A stretch of DNA of 35,888 nt from Occallatibacter sp. Its GTDB lineage: Bacteria > Acidobacteriota > Terriglobia > Terriglobales > Acidobacteriaceae. Of this stretch, positions 16,346 to 24,668 are shown piece by piece; position 1 is the first letter of the stretch; every line of letters begins with the position of its first letter. Where the stretch lies: assembly GCA_031296165.1 (NCBI GenBank), contig JARLGF010000138.1:1-35888 (forward strand), given 5' to 3'. Both the position numbers and the translations under genes were made by a program. The notes under the pieces were generated by a model. It was given only the letters and a program-made list of their open reading frames with translations. It searched no databases and had not been told where the DNA came from.

Positions 16346-16804
16346 ATGGCGGAAAGCAAAGAGTTGGCGGAAGTGAACGGGGCATTGCGCTCGGTGATCG
16401 ATGTCTTGCACGACAGCCACCAGGGACTGCTGCAGATTGGCGAGCACCTGAAGAAAGAAACCACAAAACTTTATATCCTGAGCGAGAGTCAGGTTAGAGA
16501 CGAATATGCAGCAGAATTGGAGAATACGCTCCATCGCCACGGACAACGCGACGTGAACGAGGGTGGCACCGCTTCCGGAACCCTGCATCGCGTCTGGGGC
16601 GACATCAAAGCGTACCTGGGGGCCGACGACCACAGCCTGCTGGCCACAGCCGAGCAAGGGGAGGACGAAGCCGTGAAGGCGTATGAGAAAGCCCTTGAAG
16701 CGGTGCTGCCTGGCGATATTCGCGACCTGCTGGTAACCCAGAAGACGCACATCGCGCATTCTCACAGCAAGGTCCGCGATCTCCGGGATGGCATTGCCGC
16801 CTAG
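16346..16804 (+). CDS. DUF2383 (PA2169-type) four-helix-bundle protein
   Basis: The product is 152 residues, almost wholly helical, with no signal or membrane segment. It matches the DUF2383/PA2169 pattern: an opening SVIDVLHDSHQGLLQIGEHL, a middle GTASGTLHRVWGDIKAYL and a closing DDHSLLATAEQGEDEAVKAYEKAL with Glu/His positions typical of ferritin-like bundles. The family is of unknown function; a ferritin-like fold suggests metal or stress-related roles, and members are often induced by stress. It is the only well-supported gene on the plus strand, diverging from gatC. AGAGG lies about 10 nt before the ATG. Confidence 0.8.
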   Translation: MAESKELAEVNGALRSVIDVLHDSHQGLLQIGEHLKKETTKLYILSESQVRDEYAAELENTLHRHGQRDVNEGGTASGTLHRVWGDIKAYLGADDHSLLATAEQGEDEAVKAYEKALEAVLPGDIRDLLVTQKTHIAHSHSKVRDLRDGIAA

Positions 16805-16891
16805 GGCTCCAACCTCATGAAAATGGCCTGGCGCACCGGTCTCCAGACCCGCGCGCCCCATCGCTGCACAAGGAACATCTTCATGCGTTCA

Positions 16892-16953
16892 CAGTTTCAG
16901 GGCCTGTTCATATTACCCATCCATATGGGTAATATGAACAGGCCCTGAAACTG
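16892..16953. terminator. Perfect 29-bp inverted repeat between convergent genes
   Basis: Arms 16892-16920 and 16925-16953 are exact reverse complements with only a 4-nt loop (CCAT). The element lies 87 bp after the DUF2383-like gene and 67 bp before the end of the convergent giant gene, so it suits a bidirectional terminator. It is much longer than needed, lacks a T run on either side, and its inner part is AT-rich, so a relic of a mobile palindrome is also possible. Confidence 0.7.
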
Positions 16954-17020
16954 CAGGTTGCGCAAACCCGGTCTTGAAAGGGCGCGGCGTGGTGCCCTCC
17001 GGCAGCCTCTCCGCACTCCT

Positions 17021-20000
17021 TTAGTCCACGGTCAGCGTCATGCTCAGCGAATGTTCCACGCCGTTTGAAGTCACGGACACTGGAATCGTATAGGTCCCCG
17101 CCGGTGTTGTACTCGCGCTCGACGAACCGCCCGAGCCGCCGGATTTTCCTCCCCCCGAACTGGTGCAACTGGACATGCCGCCGCAGACCATCAACGCCAG
17201 CAACGCGGCCAGCAGAAACGTCTTGCGCCGCCGCCAGAACGCCAGCGGAAGAAACAGCAACCCGCAAGCCAGCGGAAGCACGCGCCAGCCGGCCGGTTGC
17301 CACAAACGCGCGGACGTCCCGGATTTCCCCGTGTAAATCTGCACGGCCACGGTTCCCGAGGAGCCGGCGCTCACCTGCAGGCTTGAGGGGTTGAACAGGC
17401 ACAGCGCGTTCTTGGGGAGCGTGCCGCAGGTCAACGTGAAGGTTCCTCCGGGCGAAAATTGCGCCGCGGAGATCCACACCGGAGTTACAGTCAGCGTGTA
17501 ACTCGCAGTCTGGCCGCTGGCCACGGTCACGCTGGTCGAACCGCTGGCGGCAACCGCAAAATCGAAGCTTGCCCCTGATAGCGTAACTGCGGAGGAGTTG
17601 TCCATTGCAGGAGAAATGATGGGCAGCGTGCCGGTAAATGTGCCGTACGTGGTCGGCTGAAAAATGACCCCTACCGTGCAGCTTGCCCCGGCGGCCAGGC
17701 TCGTGGGGCAGGTGTTCTGCGTCAGGCTGAACGGAGAAATCGCGGAAAGCGTCAGCGCGCTTGCGGCAATGCTGTTCGAGTTGGTGACGGTCACGGTTTG
17801 CGCCGCGCTGGAGTTGCCGGGGGGCAATGTCGCAAAGGTCAGGCTGGACGGGCTGACGGTCAAAGCAGTCGGCTGCACACCCGTCCCGGACAGGCTGATC
17901 GTCTGCGTCCGCACCGCATCGGTGACGGTCAGCGTACCGGTCTGGGTTCCCGCGGTCACAGGCGCAAAAATCACGCTCAGGGTACAACTGGAATTGCCCG
18001 CCAGTTGGGTTCCGCAGTTGTTCGATGTTTGAAACGGCCCGCTCACTTTGATCGAGATCCCCGTCAACGGCAGGTCTCCGATATTCGATAGTGGGGCGGT
18101 CTGTGCCGCCGAAAGCTGGCCGTCCAGGGTTGCAGGAAATGTAAGCGACGTCGTGGGTAGGCTGTCTGCCGCCGGAGCTGCCCCGGTACCGCTCAGCGCA
18201 ACCGTTTGCGTTCCTGCCCCATCGGTAAGTGACAGCGCTCCCGCCACCGCTCCCCGTTCCGTGGGCGCAAACGCAATCTCGATCTGGCAGGCAGTGCCCG
18301 CCGCCAGCGTGGTGGTGCCGCAGGAGTTGCTGGCAATCGTAAAGGGGGAAGAGATCACGATTCCGGTGATCGGAACCGCCGTAGTGCTGCTGTTGGTGGC
18401 CGCAACCGGTAGAGAGGCAGAGGTGGTTCCCATCTTGACCTGTCCAAAACTCACCGTCGCGGGCGTCAGGCTCACCGCTCCCGCCGGGCTGCCGGTACCG
18501 CTCAGCGCAACCGTCAATTGGCCGCCGTAGACATTGGCGCCAATAGTCATCTCGCCCGTCCGGCTGCCGGTCTCCGTGGGCGTGAACTTCACTTGGATGG
18601 TGCAGTGCCCGCCCACCGGCACCGTCGTCTTCTTGCAGTTGTCGGTCTCGCTGAAGTCCCCGTTCATGGCGATCGTAGTGGGCGTAAGGGCCAGGCTGCC
18701 CGTATTTTCCAGGGTCACCGCCTGCGCCCCACTGGCGGTCCCAAACTCCTGGATGGCAAAGGTCAATAAATCGGGGTTAGCGGTTGCGGTGGTCAAAGCC
18801 GTGCCCGCGGTCCACAGCGGGGTATCCCACACGCCACGGCCGTAGGTTCCCGCAACCAGAACCTGCTGCGACGCCGTAACAGGAGCGGCGCTGAGCGCAA
18901 CCACTGGCGCCTCCGGCAGCCCGGTCCCGAAAGCCGACCAGCACTCCGACGACGCCTGTGCGCAGTTTGCAATCTGCGTTGTGAAGTAGACGCCCGCATC
19001 CGTGGCAATGTAGACCGTGTTCTCGTCCTGCGGGTCCACCACCACGCTGTTGGCCGGAGCCGCGGGTAGATTATCGGCAGCATTCGTCCAGCTTGCCCCG
19101 CCATCGGTCGAGCGGTACACCAACTGCGACGCATGTGCTGTTGACGGCATCCCTTCCACCGTCACATAGACCGTCTTCCCCGTCGTGTCGTGCGGATCGA
19201 TGAAGATGCTGGAAATGTCCATGCCGTCCGAATTCATCGCCTTGCTGTCATTGCCAACCGAGCCCGATGTCAGATTGGTCCATGTGGGCATGGTGCTTGA
19301 GGCGGGATTGAAGGTCGCACTCCACACCTGGCCGAACGGCGAAAAACCGCCCTCCGCCGAGCCATATGTGCCCGCATACACAACCTCTTCGCCGCTGGAA
19401 AGCGCCATGGCAGCCATCGCGCGAACCGGAGAGTCGCCGTTGCAGGCGGCGCTGGTCACGCCGCTGTCCAGAATCGGACTGATCGCGTCGGTCCCGCTCC
19501 ACCCGATGCCATTGGCCGGCCCGCGCCACACACGGCAGGTCCCGATCAGCAGTTGCGTCGGGTCCACGGGGTCCACCAGAAACGGCGCCGGCGTACTCAT
19601 CGTGTACCCGTCCCCATATGCCCCGTTCATGTCGATCACCGGGCTCGTGCCAAAGTCCGAGGGCGTGCATCCGCCCGCCTGCGCACACAAATAGATGGAA
19701 ACGCCATTCTGGTTGTTCACATACCAGTTTTCGCTATCCCTGGGGTCAATCGCCACAGGACCGCCGTACCCTCCCAGAATCTGCGGCCACTCAGCCGTCA
19801 CCCCGGTCGAGCTCTTCACGCCCGCCGTTCCGTTCACGCCCAGCCCGGCCATCATGGTGTACGGCGTGCTGCCGGCCTGTGACAGGCTCACGACCTCCGC
19901 CAGTGAGCCCAGGCTCCCATTTAAATTTTGAAAGTGGGCGGCATCTGTGTTGCCGGCCACTCCGCACGCCGCGCCCGACTCGCCAATCTGGTCAAGCGAG

Positions 20001-21697
20001 CGCCATAGCCCGCTGTCGTTGCCCAGAAAAACCTCCTGCGGGACAAGCGGGTTCCAGGCCAGCGCGTGCTGGTAGGCGCCCACCCGCGCGCAGAATCCCG
20101 CCGTCGCATTGGTCGTGTTGCGCCACTGGCAGCCCATCGCCAGGCTGCACTTCCATAAGTCGTCCGCCCCGGCAAACAGCAGCGTGTCCTGCCCCAGTCC
20201 CGCGGCGTAGGGTACCGCGGCCAGCATCAGTGTGTAGCCGCCATCCGCAACCGTGGGCGCCGTCGAACTGGTTCCCGGAAACCACGGCAGCTCGGTAAAA
20301 GCTATGGTCTTGTTGGTGCAGTCCGTCCCTGTGGTATTGATCCCGCACGCATCCTGCCAGATGCCCAGGTTGGGCCACTGCCCGGTCACGGAGTTGTACG
20401 AGCCCACCGTCCACGCAAAAGTGTCGCCGGTCTGGGGATTCACGGCCAGCGTCCCGCGATAGATGGGGCAGCCCTCTGAGCCAAGGCTGCCGGAGTTGGT
20501 GGGGCACAAGGCCGTGGTCAGCGTCGAGGCTGGCTGAGACGCCATCCGCGTCCAGGTTATGCCGTCCGGCGACTGGTAATACCCGTGGTAGCGCACCGCC
20601 GCTATAAACAGCTTCCGTATCTGGTTCCAAACCACTGATGTGGCCGCATTCCCGTCGGGGCTGGTAAACGTATCGAGCGGCCCCTGCACATCCCCGCTGC
20701 CGTCGGTAATCGTCGCCAGGTGCCAGCTGACTCCGCCGTCCTTCGAGTAATACAGGCCCTCGTAGCTCTGCGTCGACCGTTCCGCGTTCACCAGCACGCC
20801 CTCCCAGGCCTGCGAAACCGCCGCCACCACCCGCTGCGCATCCACCGTGCTCCAGGCAAAACCGGAGAAGCCCTCGCCCACAAAGCTGAAATCCTGCCCG
20901 CTCAGCCCCTGTTCCGCGTCCACGGTGGTCTGGATCAGGCTCCAACTGTTCCCGCCGTCCGCCGAGCGCAGAATGCCCGCGCCATAGTAGGAGTCAAGCT
21001 CGTCGTTCGGGTCGCCGGTCCCGGCCAGAATCACGCCCGTACCGCCCGGCTGCACCGTCAACGCGCCAATGCTGATGGATGCGTCCCTTGCGCCGCTCAG
21101 AGCCTCCACCGTGTCCGTCAGCGGGGTAAACGTGACTGTAGACGCGCTGCTTGCATCCGCATACTTCGCCATCCACACCCCGCCGCCGGTGGTTCCCGCA
21201 TACAGTCGAATGTCGCTCGAGACGGATGTGTCCAGCGCCAGCGCTGAAACGCGGCCCGTCACCGCAACCGGCGTCGAGCCAAAGTCCAGAGATAATACAG
21301 CGGCCGGACCCAGCGCCTGCCAGGTCGCCGTAGCCGCGCCTGAGCCCTCTGGTCCAGCCGCGACCGTCCGCACCGCCGTGCGAGCGGCTTGCGTCCGCCA
21401 GTTGGTCCGGATTCCCGCTTTCGCCTGCGTCCAGCCGCGCTGGGCAAGAAACCGCCGCGCCGCAACCACCCGCGGAGGAAGATTCGCCCGCTGCGCCGCC
21501 GGGCCGGAGAGTGCATTCTGCGCCTGCACTGAAATTCCCGCCGCAAGCGCCAGCCCCGCCAGAATCAAAACTCCAAATCCCAGACCGGTCCCTGAGCCGC
21601 CGCGCCACAATTCATAGGCGTACTGACCCGCCCCGCCGCTCCGGGCAGGTTTTCCGCGCATCCGCTGAAAGGCAAAACTCATCACACGCATTCGCAT
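17021..21697 (-). CDS. Giant secreted Asp-box propeller protein with four ASH-like repeats and C-terminal membrane module
   Basis: The product is 1558 residues from the ATG at 21697, chosen because GGAAGCGGAG precedes it; a TTG 19 codons upstream is weaker. A hydrophobic signal/anchor (about 39-59) follows a basic start. The N-terminal half holds at least four Asp-box motifs (S-x-D-G-G-x-S/T-W, as in RSADGGNSW, YSKDGGVSW and RSTDGGASW), typical of sialidase/VPS10-type beta-propellers, but I see no sialidase active-site set. Four about 100-residue ASH-like Ig repeats ending in VALSGTG or similar follow. A last Ig-like domain is split by two hydrophobic helices around an RRRK turn (to about 1492) and a Cys at about 1511 in a Gly/Ser tract. 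A cell-surface binding or structural role is likely; the ligand is unknown. Confidence 0.85.
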   Translation of the reverse strand: MRMRVMSFAFQRMRGKPARSGGAGQYAYELWRGGSGTGLGFGVLILAGLALAAGISVQAQNALSGPAAQRANLPPRVVAARRFLAQRGWTQAKAGIRTNWRTQAARTAVRTVAAGPEGSGAATATWQALGPAAVLSLDFGSTPVAVTGRVSALALDTSVSSDIRLYAGTTGGGVWMAKYADASSASTVTFTPLTDTVEALSGARDASISIGALTVQPGGTGVILAGTGDPNDELDSYYGAGILRSADGGNSWSLIQTTVDAEQGLSGQDFSFVGEGFSGFAWSTVDAQRVVAAVSQAWEGVLVNAERSTQSYEGLYYSKDGGVSWHLATITDGSGDVQGPLDTFTSPDGNAATSVVWNQIRKLFIAAVRYHGYYQSPDGITWTRMASQPASTLTTALCPTNSGSLGSEGCPIYRGTLAVNPQTGDTFAWTVGSYNSVTGQWPNLGIWQDACGINTTGTDCTNKTIAFTELPWFPGTSSTAPTVADGGYTLMLAAVPYAAGLGQDTLLFAGADDLWKCSLAMGCQWRNTTNATAGFCARVGAYQHALAWNPLVPQEVFLGNDSGLWRSLDQIGESGAACGVAGNTDAAHFQNLNGSLGSLAEVVSLSQAGSTPYTMMAGLGVNGTAGVKSSTGVTAEWPQILGGYGGPVAIDPRDSENWYVNNQNGVSIYLCAQAGGCTPSDFGTSPVIDMNGAYGDGYTMSTPAPFLVDPVDPTQLLIGTCRVWRGPANGIGWSGTDAISPILDSGVTSAACNGDSPVRAMAAMALSSGEEVVYAGTYGSAEGGFSPFGQVWSATFNPASSTMPTWTNLTSGSVGNDSKAMNSDGMDISSIFIDPHDTTGKTVYVTVEGMPSTAHASQLVYRSTDGGASWTNAADNLPAAPANSVVVDPQDENTVYIATDAGVYFTTQIANCAQASSECWSAFGTGLPEAPVVALSAAPVTASQQVLVAGTYGRGVWDTPLWTAGTALTTATANPDLLTFAIQEFGTASGAQAVTLENTGSLALTPTTIAMNGDFSETDNCKKTTVPVGGHCTIQVKFTPTETGSRTGEMTIGANVYGGQLTVALSGTGSPAGAVSLTPATVSFGQVKMGTTSASLPVAATNSSTTAVPITGIVISSPFTIASNSCGTTTLAAGTACQIEIAFAPTERGAVAGALSLTDGAGTQTVALSGTGAAPAADSLPTTSLTFPATLDGQLSAAQTAPLSNIGDLPLTGISIKVSGPFQTSNNCGTQLAGNSSCTLSVIFAPVTAGTQTGTLTVTDAVRTQTISLSGTGVQPTALTVSPSSLTFATLPPGNSSAAQTVTVTNSNSIAASALTLSAISPFSLTQNTCPTSLAAGASCTVGVIFQPTTYGTFTGTLPIISPAMDNSSAVTLSGASFDFAVAASGSTSVTVASGQTASYTLTVTPVWISAAQFSPGGTFTLTCGTLPKNALCLFNPSSLQVSAGSSGTVAVQIYTGKSGTSARLWQPAGWRVLPLACGLLFLPLAFWRRRKTFLLAALLALMVCGGMSSCTSSGGGKSGGSGGSSSASTTPAGTYTIPVSVTSNGVEHSLSMTLTVD

Positions 21698-21804
21698 TTC
21701 GGCTCCGCTTCCTCTCTCTTTCTCATCTTCCGAGGAGAGGTTAGCGAAATCCAATGGATTTGGCCGTGCGAAACGCGCAGATTCCGGGAATGGAATTGTG
21801 GCCC

Positions 21805-21810
21805 ATTATA
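21805..21810 (-). promoter_or_regulatory. Candidate -10 box for the giant secreted gene
   Basis: On the minus strand these bases read TATAAT, the perfect sigma-70 -10, about 110 bp before the chosen start. The -35 position has no good match (CATCAG at 17 bp), so the call rests on the -10 alone. It lies in the 119-bp gap after the photolyase gene. Confidence 0.35.
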
Positions 21811-21873
21811 GGACAGCGCAAACTTCGCTGATGTGTGATTGCCAATACAGCAGCGCACACCACTCCACCAGCA

Positions 21874-23310
21874 TCAGATTGCCGGCTCGTCCGTCTTGCC
21901 GCCCTGCTGGCGTATGTACAGCGCCGCGTTGAACTTCCTGGCAGTCGAGGCAGCCGTCATGGACCGCACCAGGCCAAAAACCGGCCGGTTAAACCAGGGG
22001 TGGTCGTGCCGGCCCACAATGGCCCAGGCAATGCCCGCGTAGCCGTTGGGGTCGCGGCCGTCCAGCTCATAGCGGTCGTTCAGCTCCACCGCCCACTCGA
22101 AGGCACGGGCCGGGTCCGGCGCCCATTCCAGAATCTTCTTCCCCCAGTACATGCGCATATAGTTGTGCATCCAGCCGGTCTGCACCATCTCCCGCTGGGC
22201 CGCATTCCACAGTTCGTCGGCGGTCTCGCCGCGCGCCAACTGTTTGAGACTGTAGCGGTACGGGCGCGGGTCGCCGGCATGCTCCACAAGGGTTTTGCGC
22301 GCCCACGGCGCCGCGCACTCCCAGTTGTCGTAGTTGGGCTCGTGGCGCACAAACAGCACGGACAGCTCCCGCCAGCCAATCAACTGCTCCAGAAATCGCT
22401 CGCCGGTCTCTGCCGACGCCTTGCCCTCGGCCACAGCTTTCTTGACAGCCAGTGCAACGGTCAGCGGGCCTATGTTGCCAAAGTGCAGATACGGCGACAA
22501 TCGGCTGGTCCCGCGCACTTCCGGATGGTTCCGCATCTCCTCGTAGCCGGGCAGCTCCTGCCGCACAAACTCGCCCAGCCGCTTCAGCGCCGCATGGGTT
22601 CCGCCCGTAAAGCTGTCCACCGGTCCGACTGATCGATCGAGTTTTGTAAATCCTTCAGTAATGTCTTCTGTAAGAGAAAAGCTCGGAAGCGCCTTCCACG
22701 GACTCCACGGATAAAGCGGGGCAATCTTCATGGGCGCGAGCAAATATTCCGGCAGCGCAGCCTTCAAGCGCGGCCTGAAATGGTGCATCAGCACAAAGCT
22801 GCGGTCGAAGACGCGCGAGGGCACGACGACGTCGGCATCGACCGTCCAGTAGGGCAGTTTGAGCCGCCTGGCCAGCACCTGCCGCCAGCGCTCCGGCTCG
22901 CGGCAGGGGTTTTCGTCGCCAACCAGGAGGGCCGCGCTCACCTCTTCAAGGAATGCCTCCAGCGAGTTGTCCGGCGGACGACGCAGAACAAAGCCCACCC
23001 CGCGCTCGGCCGCGTCACTGGCCGCGTCGCGCAAGCCCTGCGCCATAAAGTGGTAATGCCGCAGGTTGGCGTTGGGGTAATTAGGAATCACCGAGAAAAA
23101 CACCACCACCGGCAGCCCCAGCAGGTTCCCCGCCTCAATCGCCACATCCAGCGCCGGATTGTCCACAATCCGCATCGCCCGCTGCATCCAGTAAACGACG
23201 CACCGCGCGTTCTTCCGCACCGCACCGCACCGCCGCACCAGCACGCGCGTTTGTTCCGCCAACCGCGCAAGCTCTTCGGGGATCTTCTGTTCGTCGGGCA
23301 TGAGAATCAT
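21874..23310 (-). CDS. phr: Class II deoxyribodipyrimidine photolyase
   Basis: The product is 478 residues from the ATG at 23310; an ATG three codons later is equally possible, and longer in-frame extensions run through low-complexity ACTG-rich DNA and are rejected. The N-terminal antenna domain opens with VVYWMQRAMRIVDNPAL, the class II hallmark. The FAD/catalytic domain (about 230-478) has SRLSPYLHFGNIGP, WRELSVLFVRHEPNYDNWE, MHNYMRMYWGKKILEW and DGRDPNGYAGIAWAIVGRHD, all conserved in class II enzymes. It repairs cyclobutane pyrimidine dimers with blue or near-UV light. It lies downstream of the respiratory operon terminator and likely has its own promoter in 23311-23420. Confidence 0.95.
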   Translation of the reverse strand: MILMPDEQKIPEELARLAEQTRVLVRRCGAVRKNARCVVYWMQRAMRIVDNPALDVAIEAGNLLGLPVVVFFSVIPNYPNANLRHYHFMAQGLRDAASDAAERGVGFVLRRPPDNSLEAFLEEVSAALLVGDENPCREPERWRQVLARRLKLPYWTVDADVVVPSRVFDRSFVLMHHFRPRLKAALPEYLLAPMKIAPLYPWSPWKALPSFSLTEDITEGFTKLDRSVGPVDSFTGGTHAALKRLGEFVRQELPGYEEMRNHPEVRGTSRLSPYLHFGNIGPLTVALAVKKAVAEGKASAETGERFLEQLIGWRELSVLFVRHEPNYDNWECAAPWARKTLVEHAGDPRPYRYSLKQLARGETADELWNAAQREMVQTGWMHNYMRMYWGKKILEWAPDPARAFEWAVELNDRYELDGRDPNGYAGIAWAIVGRHDHPWFNRPVFGLVRSMTAASTARKFNAALYIRQQGGKTDEPAI

Positions 23311-23420
23311 TCTCGGCGGCACAACTTCTATTTTGCTCCAGCGCGATTGCGCGGAACGGTGCGTCCGCTTTTCGCTTTTGCATCGTGAAAATCCAGACGC
23401 CGCGATCCAGCGTCCGAAGC

Positions 23421-23448
23421 AAAAAGGGCCACCCGTCGGGCAGCCCTT
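23421..23448 (-). terminator. Rho-independent terminator of the respiratory operon
   Basis: A 6-bp outer stem (23424-23429 with 23443-23448) and an inner CCCG/CGGG stem form a GC-rich hairpin. On the minus strand it is followed by TTTTTGC (23421-23425 and beyond). It lies about 73 bp after the coxD stop and ahead of the photolyase gene, where the operon should end. Confidence 0.8.
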
Positions 23449-23473
23449 CGTGCAAAATGTTCCTGTCTCATCG

Positions 23474-23516
23474 GACACTGAAAACTGACAACTGTTCACT
23501 GACCACTGTCAACTGC
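23474..23516. repeat. ACTG-rich simple repeat between coxD and its terminator
   Basis: The stretch carries six ACTG words within 43 bp at irregular 4-11 bp steps (CACTGAAAACTGACAACTGTTCACTGACCACTG...). It is non-coding in the chosen gene models; translating it would give the extra N-terminus rejected for the photolyase. Its role is unknown. Confidence 0.5.
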
Positions 23517-23520
23517 TCTT

Positions 23521-23856
23521 CTACCATCTTCCCCACGCCCGGCTGATGTAGTCCGACAACGTCATGCTGATCAGGGCCAGGAAGGTAAAGATGCCTGCGC
23601 CGATGGTGAGCTTGGTCAGCTTGGAGCTGTACTTCACATGCATGAAATACAGCACCACCAGCGTGGCCTTGCCGGTGGCGATGGCTAGGGCGATGACGGG
23701 GTTCCAGGGGCCGAGGTCGACAAACGACGCCCAGACCGTAAGTGCCGTGCCCATCAGCAGCCCGAAAAATACGACCACATACACCTTGGGGCCGACAATG
23801 TGATGCTCGTGTTCAACGGGATGCTCGTGCTCGACGTGTTGTGCTTGCTCGCTCAT
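23521..23856 (-). CDS. coxD: Cytochrome c oxidase subunit IV-type protein
   Basis: The product is 111 residues. A His-rich N-terminus (HVEHEHPVEHEHHIVGPK, about 7-24) precedes three predicted membrane helices (about 24-44, 51-71 and 80-100), the layout of the small CoxD/CyoD/QoxD subunit. The middle helix ends in YFMHVKYSSKL, typical of the family. The subunit stabilises CoxA-CoxC and binds no cofactor. The His-rich tail is unusual and could bind copper or other metals. It is the last gene of the respiratory operon, 13 bp after coxC. Confidence 0.88.
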   Translation of the reverse strand: MSEQAQHVEHEHPVEHEHHIVGPKVYVVVFFGLLMGTALTVWASFVDLGPWNPVIALAIATGKATLVVLYFMHVKYSSKLTKLTIGAGIFTFLALISMTLSDYISRAWGRW

Positions 23857-23869
23857 GCGGTAGCGTCCT

Positions 23870-24625
23870 TTATTGATGCCTGCTGATCAAGTAGAGCAGC
23901 GCAAAGAGATAGATCCAGACCAGATCGACAAAGTGCCAGTAGTAGCCGAAGTTCTCAACAAACGTGGTGTGCCCCGCGGTGTAAGCCCCGTCCCGCGCGC
24001 GGTAGATCATGAACCCCAGAATGCCGATGCCGATAATCATGTGCAGCGCGTGCATCCCGGTCAGCGCAAAGTAGAGCGAGAAGTAAATCTCCGTATGCCG
24101 CGCCATATCCAGCGCCAGCGGTTTGTCGTGATACTCCGCGTAGACCTCGGGGTTCGACTGCGGATCGAGGAACGATTGCAGGCTGTAGTGCTGGCCGGGA
24201 ACGTGGTGCATCTCGAACTTTTCGCGGTACTCGATGCCCTTGATGCCCAGGAAGCACAAGCCCAGAATGAAGGTCAGGCTCAGGCACAGCACCAGCCCGC
24301 GCCTGCGCCGCGTCTCCGCGCACCACACGCCCATGGCCATGGTAAAGCTGGAGCAGATCAGCACCACCGTGTTCAGCGTTCCCCAAACCACATTCAACTG
24401 GTGCGAGCCGGCCACAAACGCCGGGTAGTACCAGTTGCGGTAGATCAAATAAGCGGTAAACAGCCCGCCAAAGAACATGATCTCGGTCAGCAGGAATAGC
24501 CACATGGCAAAGTTCGTGGCGTCCGACTGCTGCTCGACCGAATTGAAGTGATGGCGCAGGTAGGACGGATGCTCCTCGTGAGCATCGGCCGGAGCGCCGT
24601 GTGCAATCGCGGTACTATCCGACAC
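23870..24625 (-). CDS. coxC: Cytochrome c oxidase subunit III
   Basis: The product is 251 residues with about five to six membrane helices. It has the heme-copper subunit III signatures: FAMWLFLLTEIMFFGGLF in the second helix, an HRxxGL-like loop (RRRRGLVLCL), HALHMIIGIGIL and the closing VENFGYYWHFVDLVWIYLFALLYL. The subunit binds no redox centre but stabilises subunit I and the proton path. A long soluble loop (about 140-195) between helices is enlarged relative to many homologues. The start is GTG at 24625 with AAAGAGG about 7 nt upstream. It is 43 bp after coxA. Confidence 0.95.
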   Translation of the reverse strand: MSDSTAIAHGAPADAHEEHPSYLRHHFNSVEQQSDATNFAMWLFLLTEIMFFGGLFTAYLIYRNWYYPAFVAGSHQLNVVWGTLNTVVLICSSFTMAMGVWCAETRRRRGLVLCLSLTFILGLCFLGIKGIEYREKFEMHHVPGQHYSLQSFLDPQSNPEVYAEYHDKPLALDMARHTEIYFSLYFALTGMHALHMIIGIGILGFMIYRARDGAYTAGHTTFVENFGYYWHFVDLVWIYLFALLYLISRHQ

Positions 24626-24668
24626 TGGCTACCTCTTTCGCTTTCTGATTCTCCAGCCACTCGTAGTG

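Noticed and set aside
21698..21754. TTG start 19 codons upstream for the giant secreted protein
   Set aside because: The downstream ATG at 21697 has a better-placed ribosome site; the extension runs through that site.
23311..23499. N-terminal extension of the photolyase
   Set aside because: It would translate the ACTG-rich repeat and the coxD terminator, and class II photolyases of this length do not have it.
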